64,000 bases of DNA from Hydrogenophaga sp. (GTDB taxonomy: Bacteria > Pseudomonadota > Gammaproteobacteria > Burkholderiales > Burkholderiaceae_C). The translations under genes were made by a program, and so were the position numbers. Under the pieces are notes generated by a model, which saw only the letters and a program-made list of their open reading frames with translations, was not told the DNA's origin and made no database searches. Positions 52,960 to 61,014 of the stretch are shown piece after piece; the first letter of the stretch is position 1, and each line of letters begins with the position of its first letter. Location of the stretch: positions 30,798 through 94,797 of the forward strand of contig JAURYH010000031.1 in NCBI GenBank assembly GCA_030653975.1. Reading direction: 5' to 3'.

Positions 52960-54882
52960 ATGGATGCCGTCCGTCATTTCCTGACCCGATACGAGCAGAC
53001 GCGTGAAGACGAGCTCTCGATTGAGGAATACCTGGATGCCTGCAAGCGCGATCCGCTGGTGTATGCCACAGCGCCCGAGCGCATGCTGGTGGCCATCGGC
53101 GAGCCGGAGTTGCTCGACACCCGGCACGACCAGCGCCTCTCGCGCATCTTCGGCAACAAGGTCATCAAGATCTACCCGGCGTTTCGGGACTTCTACGGGC
53201 TGGAAGAACCGATCGAGCAGGTGGTCTCCTATTTCCGCCACGGGGCCCAGGGGCTGGAGGAGCGCAAGCAGATCCTCTACCTGCTCGGACCCGTGGGCGG
53301 CGGCAAGTCCTCGATTGCCGAGCGCCTGAAGCAGCTCATGCAGCAGGTGCCGTTCTACGCGCTCAAGGATTCGCCGGTCAACGAATCGCCGCTGGGCCTG
53401 TTCAACGCGGCCGAAGACGGCGAGCTGCTGCACACGCAATACGGCATCGCGCCACGCTATCTGGAGCGTGTCATGTCGCCTTGGGCGGTCAAGCGGTTGG
53501 AAGAGTATGGGGGCGACATCCGGCGTTTCCGGGTCGTCAAGCGTTTTCCTTCGGTGTTGCGGCAGATCGCGATCGCCAAGACCGAGCCGGGCGACGAGAA
53601 CAACCAGGACATTTCTTCGCTGGTCGGCAAAATCGACATCCGCCGCCTCGAGACCTTTGCCCAGGACGACACCGACGCCTACAGCTACTCGGGTGGCTTG
53701 TGTCTGGCCAACCAGGGCTTGCTGGAGTTCGTGGAGATGTTCAAGGCGCCGATCAAGGTGCTGCACCCGCTGCTGACCGCGACCCAGGAAGGCAACTTCA
53801 AAGGCACCGAAGGTTTCGGTGCAATCCCCTTCGACGGCATCGTGATGGCGCACTCCAACGAGAGCGAGTGGAAGGCCTTCCGCAACAACAAGAACAACGA
53901 AGCCTTCCTCGACCGCATCTACATCGTCAAGGTGCCTTATTGCCTGCGGGTGACGGAAGAAATCAAGATCTACGAGAAGCTGATCCGCAACTCGTCGCTG
54001 TCGAAGGCCGTCTGTTCACCCGGCACGCTGAAGATGCTCGCGCAGTTCGCGGTCTACACCCGCCTGAAAGAGCCCGAAAACTCCAGCATCTTCAGCAAGC
54101 TGCTGGTCTACGACGGCGAGAACCTGAAAGACACCGATCCCAAGGCCAAGAGCTACCAGGAGTACCGCGACTACGCCGGCGTGGATGAGGGCATGAGCGG
54201 CATCTCCACGCGCTTTGCGTTCAAGATTCTCTCGCGGGTGTTCAACTTCGACAGCACCGAGGTCGCGGCCAACCCGGTGCACCTCATGTATGTGCTGGAG
54301 CAGCAGATCGAGCGCGAGCAGTTCCCCGCCGAAACCGAGCAGAAGTACCTGGCCTTCATCAAGGAAACGCTGGCGGTGCGTTATGCCGAGTTCATCGGCA
54401 AGGAAATCCAGACCGCCTACCTGGAGTCGTATTCCGAATACGGCCAGAACATCTTCGACCGCTACGTGACCTACGCCGACTTCTGGATCCAGGACCAGGA
54501 ATACCGCGACACCGACACCGGCGAGATCTTCGACCGCTCTTCGCTCAACGCCGAACTGGAAAAGATCGAAAAACCCGCCGGCATCAGCAACCCGAAAGAC
54601 TTCCGCAACGAGATCGTCAACTTCGTGCTGCGTGCACGGGCCAACAACGCGGGCAAGAACCCGCTGTGGACCAGCTACGAGAAGCTGCGCGCGGTGATCG
54701 AGAAGAAGATGTTCTCCAACACCGAAGACCTGTTGCCGGTGATCTCCTTCAACGCCAAGGCCAGCGCCGACGAACAGAAGAAGCACGAAGACTTTGTCAA
54801 CCGCATGGTCGACAAGGGTTACACCACGCGCCAGGTGCGCCTGCTGTGCGACTGGTACCTGCGCGTGCGCAAGAGCTCCTGA
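52960..54882 (+). CDS. prkA: PrkA family serine protein kinase / AAA+ protein
   Basis: 640 residues from ATG 52960 with AGGAG upstream. N-terminal AAA+ domain: Walker A LLGPVGGGKSSIAERLK near residue 112, and a Walker B-like region. The C-terminal half is the PrkA-specific kinase-like domain (FIGKEIQTAYLESYSEYGQN). E. coli YeaG and Bacillus PrkA are relatives, linked to starvation and stationary-phase stress. First of the conserved prkA-yeaH-spoVR triad. The 176-base gap upstream contains no gene. Confidence 0.95.
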   Translation: MDAVRHFLTRYEQTREDELSIEEYLDACKRDPLVYATAPERMLVAIGEPELLDTRHDQRLSRIFGNKVIKIYPAFRDFYGLEEPIEQVVSYFRHGAQGLEERKQILYLLGPVGGGKSSIAERLKQLMQQVPFYALKDSPVNESPLGLFNAAEDGELLHTQYGIAPRYLERVMSPWAVKRLEEYGGDIRRFRVVKRFPSVLRQIAIAKTEPGDENNQDISSLVGKIDIRRLETFAQDDTDAYSYSGGLCLANQGLLEFVEMFKAPIKVLHPLLTATQEGNFKGTEGFGAIPFDGIVMAHSNESEWKAFRNNKNNEAFLDRIYIVKVPYCLRVTEEIKIYEKLIRNSSLSKAVCSPGTLKMLAQFAVYTRLKEPENSSIFSKLLVYDGENLKDTDPKAKSYQEYRDYAGVDEGMSGISTRFAFKILSRVFNFDSTEVAANPVHLMYVLEQQIEREQFPAETEQKYLAFIKETLAVRYAEFIGKEIQTAYLESYSEYGQNIFDRYVTYADFWIQDQEYRDTDTGEIFDRSSLNAELEKIEKPAGISNPKDFRNEIVNFVLRARANNAGKNPLWTSYEKLRAVIEKKMFSNTEDLLPVISFNAKASADEQKKHEDFVNRMVDKGYTTRQVRLLCDWYLRVRKSS

Positions 54883-54925
54883 GCGCCCGGGGCCATTGTC
54901 CCGAAAACCAGAAAGGCGGGTCTCC

Positions 54926-56197
54926 ATGCTGCAGCAGATCGTCGATCGCAGGCTGTCGGGCAAGAACAAGTCCATCGGCAACCGCGAGCGCTTTTTGCGC
55001 CGCTACCGCGAGCAGATCCGCGACGCGGTGAAGAAGGCCGTGTCCGGCCGCAGCATCCGGGACATCGAGCAGGGCGAAGACATCACGTTGCCCCGGCGCG
55101 ATGTGTCCGAGCCGGTGTTTGGCCACGGTCAGGGGGGGGTGCGCGAGACGGTGCACCCGGGCAACCGGGAGTACGTGCGGGGCGACCGTGTCGGGCGGCC
55201 CCCTTCGGGTGGCGCCGGCGGGGCGGGCGGACAGGGCAGTCCGGATGGCAGCGGGGAAGACGATTTTGTTTTCCGCATCACCCGCGATGAGTTCATGCAG
55301 ATCTTTTTCGACGACCTGGCCCTGCCGCACCTGGTGCGCACGCAGTTGCTGCCCGACGCGCCCGAGTGGAAATCGCAGCGCGCGGGCTACGTATCGGCCG
55401 GCAACCCGGCGAGCCTGCACGTGGTGCGCTCGATGCGCACCTCGCTGGGTCGGCGCATCGCCATGGGGGGCGATCTGCGCCAGCATTTGCGCGAGTTGCA
55501 GGAGGCGCTGGCGAAAGCAGAGCGCCTGGACAGCACACCGCGCGAGGAGATCCTTGCACTCCAGCAGCGTATCGAGGTCCTGATGCACCGGGTGCGCCGC
55601 ATTCCTTTTCTCGATCCGCTCGATCTGCGGTTCCGCAACCGGGTGCGCATTCCGCAACCGACCGCCAAGGCGGTGATGTTCTGCCTGATGGATGTGTCGG
55701 GCTCGATGGATGAGGAGCGCAAGGACATTGCGAAGCGCTTTTTCATCCTGCTCTACCTGTTCCTGCAGCGGCACTACGAACGCACCGACGTGGTGTTCAT
55801 CCGTCACCACACGCAGGCCGCCGAAGTGGGGGAAACCGAATTCTTCCAGGCAACCGAGAGCGGGGGCACGGTGGTTTCCAGCGCGCTGACGCTGATGCAC
55901 GAGGTCATCCAGGCGCGGTATCCGCCGGGCGACTGGAACATCTACGGTGCCCAGGCCTCGGACGGTGAAAACTGGTTCAAGGATTCGGCGCTGTGCCGGG
56001 ACCTGCTGCAGCAGAAGCTGCTGCCCCTGGTGCGCTACTACGCCTATGTGCAGGTTGCTGGCGACGAGCAGAACCTCTGGGAAGAGTACGACCAGGTGCG
56101 CCGCAACGAACCGAACTTTGCCATGCGCCGGATCACCGATGCGGCCGACATCTACCCCGTGTTTCGCGAGCTGTTCAGGAAGGCAGGTACCTCATGA
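54926..56197 (+). CDS. yeaH: YeaH/YhbH family protein (DUF444, VWA-like)
   Basis: 423 residues from ATG 54926. N-terminal basic region (QQIVDRRLSGKNKSIGNRERFLRRYR), a Gly-rich stretch at residues 90-108, and a C-terminal von Willebrand A-like domain with the MIDAS motif MDVSGSMDEE and TDVVFIRHHTQAAEV. It acts with the PrkA kinase in stress responses; the molecular activity is not settled. It overlaps the SpoVR gene by 4 bases. Confidence 0.94.
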   Translation: MLQQIVDRRLSGKNKSIGNRERFLRRYREQIRDAVKKAVSGRSIRDIEQGEDITLPRRDVSEPVFGHGQGGVRETVHPGNREYVRGDRVGRPPSGGAGGAGGQGSPDGSGEDDFVFRITRDEFMQIFFDDLALPHLVRTQLLPDAPEWKSQRAGYVSAGNPASLHVVRSMRTSLGRRIAMGGDLRQHLRELQEALAKAERLDSTPREEILALQQRIEVLMHRVRRIPFLDPLDLRFRNRVRIPQPTAKAVMFCLMDVSGSMDEERKDIAKRFFILLYLFLQRHYERTDVVFIRHHTQAAEVGETEFFQATESGGTVVSSALTLMHEVIQARYPPGDWNIYGAQASDGENWFKDSALCRDLLQQKLLPLVRYYAYVQVAGDEQNLWEEYDQVRRNEPNFAMRRITDAADIYPVFRELFRKAGTS

Positions 56198-57765
56198 ATC
56201 ACGCTGACGATGCACCGCGGGAACCGGTGCCCGCGGTCAGCGACGATCCCGCTCCCGTGGACCCGGACCGGCAGCCCTTGCCCTGTCCGTCGGACTGGAC
56301 CTTTGAACTCATCGAGACCTACCACGCGGAGATCGCCCGTGTAGCCCAAGACTTTGGACTGGACACCTACCCGGTGCAACTGGAGGTCATCACCGCCGAA
56401 CAGATGATCGATGCCTATGCCTCGGTGGGCATGCCGGTCAACTACCGCCACTGGTCCTTCGGCAAACAGTTCATCGCGACCGAGAAACACTACCGGCGCG
56501 GCCAGATGGGGCTGGCCTACGAGATCGTGATCAACTCCGATCCCTGCATCGCCTACCTGATGGAGGAGAACACCATGACCATGCAGGCGCTGGTGATCGC
56601 GCACGCCTGCTACGGCCACAACTCGTTCTTCAAGGGCAACTACCTGTTCCGCATGTGGACCGACGCCGAGTCCATCATCGACTACCTGGTTTATGCCCGC
56701 AACTACATCACGGAGTGCGAGGAGCTGCATGGCATCGAGGCGGTCGAGCAGTTGCTGGACTCGTGCCACGCGCTCATGAGCCAGGGTGTGGACCGCTACC
56801 GGCGTTCGCAAAAACCGTCGCTGGCGGAGGAAGAGGTGCGGCGCAAGGACCGCGAGGCCTATCTGCAGCAGCAGGTCAACGACCTCTGGCGCACGCTGCC
56901 CAGGGGAACGGACAAGCAGGTGGAAAAGTCCAGCCGGCGATTCCCGCCCGAACCCGAAGAGAACCTGCTCTATTTCATCGAGAAACACGCCCCGCTTCTG
57001 GAGCCCTGGCAGCGCGAGGTGGTGCGCATCGTGCGCAAGGTGGCGCAGTACTTCTACCCGCAGCGCCAGACCCAGGTGATGAACGAAGGATGGGCCACGT
57101 TCTGGCACTACACCTTGCTCAACGCCTTGTACGACGAAGGCCGCCTGACCGACGGCTTCATGATCGAGTTCCTGCGCTCGCACACCAACGTGGTCTGCCA
57201 GTTGCCGGTGGGGCACCCGGGTTACAGCGGTGTCAACCCGTATGCCCTGGGCTTTGCCATGTTCAGCGATCTCAAGCGCATCTGCGAAAACCCGACGCAA
57301 GAGGACCGGCAGTGGTTTCCCGACCTGGCGGGCAGCGACTGGCGGTCGACACTGAACCACGCCATGCGCAACTACCGCGACGAGAGCTTCATCGGGCAGT
57401 TCCTTTCACCGCGGCTCATGCGCGAGATGCGGCTGTTTTCCATCGTCGATGACGCGGCCGAACTGGAACTGGAGGTGGTCGCCATCCACGACGAGGCGGG
57501 ATACCGGCGCGTGCGCGAAGCATTGGCGCGGCAACACGACCTGAGTGAACGCGAGCCCAACATCCAGGTCTGGAATGTGGCCGTTCGTGGCGACCGTTCG
57601 CTTACCTTGCGCCACAGCCGCCAGCACGACCGGCCCCTGAGCGACGATGTCCGCGAGGTGCTCAAGCACGTGTCCCGGCTCTGGGGCTTCAAGGTGCAGC
57701 TCGAAAGCGTGGACCGCCACGGCAAGGTTGTGCAGCGCTGGGAGTCGGAACCCGCGCCGCACTGA
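56194..57765 (+). CDS. SpoVR family protein
   Basis: 523 residues. A hydrophilic N-terminus, then the SpoVR core: YRHWSFGKQFIATEKHYRRG, IVINSDPCIAYLMEENTM, the His-rich VIAHACYGHNSFFKGNY, QVMNEGWATFWHYTLLN and GVNPYALGFAMFSDLKRI. The His/Glu pattern (H-x-C-x-G-H, N-E-G-W-A) suggests a metal site. E. coli YcgB is the counterpart. Third gene of the triad and co-translated with yeaH. Biochemical role unknown. Confidence 0.94.
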   Translation: MNHADDAPREPVPAVSDDPAPVDPDRQPLPCPSDWTFELIETYHAEIARVAQDFGLDTYPVQLEVITAEQMIDAYASVGMPVNYRHWSFGKQFIATEKHYRRGQMGLAYEIVINSDPCIAYLMEENTMTMQALVIAHACYGHNSFFKGNYLFRMWTDAESIIDYLVYARNYITECEELHGIEAVEQLLDSCHALMSQGVDRYRRSQKPSLAEEEVRRKDREAYLQQQVNDLWRTLPRGTDKQVEKSSRRFPPEPEENLLYFIEKHAPLLEPWQREVVRIVRKVAQYFYPQRQTQVMNEGWATFWHYTLLNALYDEGRLTDGFMIEFLRSHTNVVCQLPVGHPGYSGVNPYALGFAMFSDLKRICENPTQEDRQWFPDLAGSDWRSTLNHAMRNYRDESFIGQFLSPRLMREMRLFSIVDDAAELELEVVAIHDEAGYRRVREALARQHDLSEREPNIQVWNVAVRGDRSLTLRHSRQHDRPLSDDVREVLKHVSRLWGFKVQLESVDRHGKVVQRWESEPAPH

Positions 57766-57795
57766 GGGTGCGTGCCACCGCGCTTCGCCGCTGGA

Positions 57796-59082
57796 TCACG
57801 GGCCTTGTTTGCCCTTGAGCTTGGTGATGCCGATGAAGTCCATGATGAGCTTTTCGTAGATCGGCTCGGACGTGCCCTTCTGCATCTTGCGCATGAAGTA
57901 CTTTTCAAACGCGACCTTGGCCAGGTGCACCCACTTGCCTTCGCTGAACCAGCTCACGTTGCGCGGCGGGATCTGCGGCAGGGCCACGAAGGCGGCGCCG
58001 GTGTCGCCGAAGTCGGCCAGGCAGACCGTGTTCCAGGTGGCCTTGTGCGTGGGCTCCTGGCCGTCGAGCAGTTCGCGGATGTTGTGCGCCGTCGCCGTCA
58101 CCATGGACTCGATCATGTAGCCGGTCTTGGGCGTGCCGCAGGGAATCGGCGTGGCCTCCACCGGCGGAATCGCCACGCAGACCCCGATGCTGAAGATGTT
58201 CCTGAATTTCGCGTTGCGCTGGTGTTCGTCGATGGTGATGAAGCCACGCGGGTTGGTCAGGCCCTCGATGCCGAACACCGCGTCCACGCCCTTGAAGGCG
58301 GGCAGCATCATGCTGTGCTTGAAGGGCAGCACGTGGTCCTTGATGGGTTTGCCCTGGTCGTCGTGCTCGGTGACGAACATCTGGCCCGCTTCCACTTTGG
58401 TGGTCTTGGCGTTGCAGATCCATTTGATGTGGCGCTGGCGCATGGCCGATTCAAGCATGCCCTTGGAGTCGCCCACGCCGCCCAGGCCCAGATGGCCGAT
58501 GTAGGGCTCGGAGGTCACAAAGGTCATGGGCACCTTGTCGCGGATCTTGCGCTTGCGCAGGTCGGTATCCATGATCATCGCGAACTCGTAGGCCGGGCCG
58601 AAGCACGACGCCCCCTGGACCGCGCCGACCACAATCGGGCCGGGCGCCTGCACGAACACATCCCAGGCTGTCTTGGTGGTTTCGGCGTGGCTCACGTGGC
58701 AGATCGACTGCGTGTGGCCGCCAAACGGGCCCAGGCCCTCGACCTCGTCGAACGCGAGCTTGGGGCCGGTGGCGATGACGAGGTAGTCGTAGTCCACCCG
58801 GCTGCCGTCTTCCATCTCGATCTGGTTGGCGTCCGGGTGGACCCGTTTGGCGCGCTGGATGATGGATTCAATGCCTTTTTTGGCCAGCGCCGGGGCGATG
58901 TCGACCTCGATGTCTTTGCGGGTGCGCCAGTTCACCGCTACCCAGGGGTTGGACGGTACGAAATGGAACTTGGGTGCCTCGCTGATGACGGTCACGCTAT
59001 CGCCCGGGCGGGCAAGCGCCTTCATTTCATAGGCCATGGGCATGCCGCCGAGGCCGGCGCCGAGGATCACGATTCGAGCCAT
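57796..59082 (-). CDS. sqr: sulfide:quinone oxidoreductase family flavoprotein
   Basis: 428 residues from ATG 59082. FAD-binding ARIVILGAGLGGMPMAYEM at the N-terminus and the second nucleotide motif DYDYLVIATGPKLAFDEVEGLG. Candidate redox Cys are in QGASCFGPAYEFA and IFSIGVCVAIPPVE, positions typical for SQR. The C-terminus (KWVHLAKVAFEKYFMRKMQKG) is an amphipathic membrane anchor as in SQR. It would oxidise sulfide to polysulfur and reduce quinone at the inner membrane. Quinone/sulfide specificity is inferred from the family. Confidence 0.87.
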   Translation of the reverse strand: MARIVILGAGLGGMPMAYEMKALARPGDSVTVISEAPKFHFVPSNPWVAVNWRTRKDIEVDIAPALAKKGIESIIQRAKRVHPDANQIEMEDGSRVDYDYLVIATGPKLAFDEVEGLGPFGGHTQSICHVSHAETTKTAWDVFVQAPGPIVVGAVQGASCFGPAYEFAMIMDTDLRKRKIRDKVPMTFVTSEPYIGHLGLGGVGDSKGMLESAMRQRHIKWICNAKTTKVEAGQMFVTEHDDQGKPIKDHVLPFKHSMMLPAFKGVDAVFGIEGLTNPRGFITIDEHQRNAKFRNIFSIGVCVAIPPVEATPIPCGTPKTGYMIESMVTATAHNIRELLDGQEPTHKATWNTVCLADFGDTGAAFVALPQIPPRNVSWFSEGKWVHLAKVAFEKYFMRKMQKGTSEPIYEKLIMDFIGITKLKGKQGP

Positions 59083-59111
59083 GTAGATCTCCGTCAGGGT
59101 AGGTTGGAACG

Positions 59112-59147
59112 GGATACATGTATGCATCCGCAATTGCTTATATTGCG
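59112..59147. promoter_or_regulatory. two adjacent dyads upstream of the SQR gene
   Basis: GGATACATGTATGCATCC (59112-59129) is symmetric at 14 of 18 positions. Directly next to it, CGCAAT (59129-59134) and ATTGCG (59142-59147) form a perfect 6-bp inverted pair around TGCTTAT. Both lie 30-65 bases before the SQR start, in AT-rich DNA. Candidate sulfide- or redox-responsive operators; the binding protein is unknown. Confidence 0.4.
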
Positions 59148-59236
59148 CGCATTTTTCTCATGCCTGTCTCCGGATATACCCGTACCTGTATCTCAGGCAA
59201 TGGCATCCCGGCGCGCTCTGCGCCAAGATGGCTGAA

Positions 59237-60127
59237 TCACAGTCCCACCGCACGCAGGTCGATGAGTCCTTCGTGAACAGGGGGACACCAGAAATAGGCG
59301 CCGGTTTCGGGCTCGGTGAAGGTGAAAAGGGCGTCGGTCAAACCATCTTCAGCGCCCGACATGCGGCGCAACAGGGCCTCGAAGGCGTCGAACGAGTGGC
59401 CAAACGCGGTGAAAACGAGGCCACCTTCATTGCCCTCGGCCCAGGGCATGGAACGGCGCAGCACAAAGGCCTCGGGATCAAAGCTTTCCTGCGCGGTGCG
59501 TTTCACATGGGCCGATTCGGGTGCATCGTCGATTTCTTCGTTGGTGTCGAGGGTGCGGCCGAAGGTCTGATCCTGCTGTTCGCGGGGCATGGCCTCGAAG
59601 CGGCTCATGTGGTGGCGCCAGCGTTGCACCGCCATAAAACTGCTGCCCGCCAGCAGACCCGCGCTTTCGGGCAGAAAGGCCGCGGCCAGCGCCTTGTCAC
59701 CCTCGGGGTTTTCGGTGCCGTCTTCGTAGCCGGTGAGGTCCTTGCCGTTGTCGTGGTTGAAGGCGTCGGTGATGTCGCTGACATCAAACGCGGGCGCCAG
59801 CAGGGTTTCAATGTGGCGGCCGCGGATCAGCAGATGGCCGCGGTCGGTGCCACGCAGCCAGATCAACAGGTCGGTGGGCGTGGCGGGCAGCTTGATGCGC
59901 GCGCCCTGAATGCCGCAGAAGGTCCTGAGGCCAGGGATCTCCGCGTCGAGCTGGCGCACCAGAGACGCACCCAGCGCCACCACGGTGGACAGGCCGTCCG
60001 CCTGACTGCCCAGTCGGCGCAGCACGGTCTGGGGCCTTGCGCCCACGCGCAACTGGCAGGACAGGTAGCGGCCCTGTGCCGGTATGGGTTCAAGAATGCC
60101 GGGTTGGGCCAGACGGGCAACGGACAT
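59237..60127 (-). CDS. DyP-type heme peroxidase
   Basis: 296 residues. Dye-decolourising peroxidase marks: the distal GYEDGTENPEGD motif (GxxDG with the catalytic Asp), the proximal heme His in the segment SAHVKRTAQES, Arg in FVLRRSMPWAEG, and GLVFTAFGHSFDAFEALLRRM. There is no Tat or Sec signal, so it is cytoplasmic or loaded into an encapsulin; no encapsulin gene is adjacent and no encapsulin-targeting tail is evident. B-type size. Lies 154 bases upstream of the SQR gene on the same strand. Confidence 0.93.
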   Translation of the reverse strand: MSVARLAQPGILEPIPAQGRYLSCQLRVGARPQTVLRRLGSQADGLSTVVALGASLVRQLDAEIPGLRTFCGIQGARIKLPATPTDLLIWLRGTDRGHLLIRGRHIETLLAPAFDVSDITDAFNHDNGKDLTGYEDGTENPEGDKALAAAFLPESAGLLAGSSFMAVQRWRHHMSRFEAMPREQQDQTFGRTLDTNEEIDDAPESAHVKRTAQESFDPEAFVLRRSMPWAEGNEGGLVFTAFGHSFDAFEALLRRMSGAEDGLTDALFTFTEPETGAYFWCPPVHEGLIDLRAVGL

Positions 60128-60235
60128 GGAGGCTCCTGGAAAGTCGTCAGATCGGAACAGCCCGCCGCGGCTTGTCGGCCCGGCAGGATCACCGCCCGGA
60201 ATCTACCAGCACGCCGACCCTCGGGCGACCGGCCT

Positions 60236-60871
60236 TCAGGCCGCGGCTTCGAGTCCGTTGCGGAAGTGCTCGTGCATGCGCTGCTGGGTCAGCGCGGCGT
60301 TGCGAGCGAGCAGGGCCGTCATGATGGCGCGGTGTTCGGCGAGCGAATCGTCGATGCGGCCGGTCTTGAACAGCGAGTTGTGGCGGTTGAGCTTCATGAC
60401 CTTGCGCAGGTCGGCCACCATCTGCTCACGCCAGCGGTTGCTGGCGATTTCCAGCAGACGCATGTGAAAGCGTTCGTTGAGGGCAAAGAAGCGGTCGCGG
60501 TCGTTGGCGGCGGCCTCCAGTTCGGTGTGCAGGCTTTGCAGTTCGGCCAGTTCGGCGTCACTCGCGCGCTGCGCCACCACACCGGCGGCGTCCGATTCGA
60601 GCAGGGCGAGCAGGTGGTAGACGTCGGCCAGGTCCTTGTCGGACACTTCGGTCACGTAGGCGCCACGGCGCACCTTCATCGTCACCAGGCCTTCGGCTGC
60701 CAGCACCTTGAGCGCTTCACGCAGGGGCGTGCGGCTGATGCCGTATTCCTCGGCGAGCTTGAGTTCGTCGATCCAGCTGCCGGGCTCCAGCTCACGGCTG
60801 AAGATGCGCTGGCGCAGCAGCTCGGCAACTTCTTCATACAGGGCGCGGGGGGCAAGCGACAGGGCGGACAT
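60236..60871 (-). CDS. GntR family regulator (FCD type), divergent from scpA
   Basis: 211 residues. Winged helix with LRQRIFSRELEPGSWIDELKLAEEYGISRTPLREALKVLAAEGLV (residues about 18-62, given as the helix-turn-helix region) and an FCD domain whose metal ligands are in YHLLALLESDAAG, NERFHMRLLEIASN and EHRAIMTALL. It shares a 143-base divergent region with the methylmalonyl-CoA mutase gene and probably controls propionyl/methylmalonyl-CoA metabolism. The effector is unknown. Confidence 0.9.
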   Translation of the reverse strand: MSALSLAPRALYEEVAELLRQRIFSRELEPGSWIDELKLAEEYGISRTPLREALKVLAAEGLVTMKVRRGAYVTEVSDKDLADVYHLLALLESDAAGVVAQRASDAELAELQSLHTELEAAANDRDRFFALNERFHMRLLEIASNRWREQMVADLRKVMKLNRHNSLFKTGRIDDSLAEHRAIMTALLARNAALTQQRMHEHFRNGLEAAA

Positions 60872-60935
60872 GGGGCGGGGGCGGTTGGGACAACGGTGTG
60901 TGACGGCTCTGCGATTGTAAGTCCGCAGGAATATT

Positions 60936-60963
60936 TTGCATCAATAATTATGAATGATATAAA
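60936..60963 (+). promoter_or_regulatory. scpA promoter with overlapping palindrome
   Basis: TTGCAT (60936-60941) and TATAAA (60958-60963) are separated by 16 bases. Between them CATCAATAATTATGAATG (60939-60956) is symmetric at 14 of 18 positions, so a bound dimer would cover the spacer. The divergent GntR protein is the natural candidate to bind there and block the promoter. Confidence 0.6.
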
Positions 60964-61014
60964 ATCGCCAGCGCTCCCGTGTTGTCCTTCTGTTGTTACA
61001 AGTACCTGCCCGCC

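Noticed and set aside
59158..59236. Encapsulin cargo system around the DyP peroxidase
   Set aside because: No encapsulin shell gene is adjacent, and the C-terminus lacks a recognisable targeting peptide.
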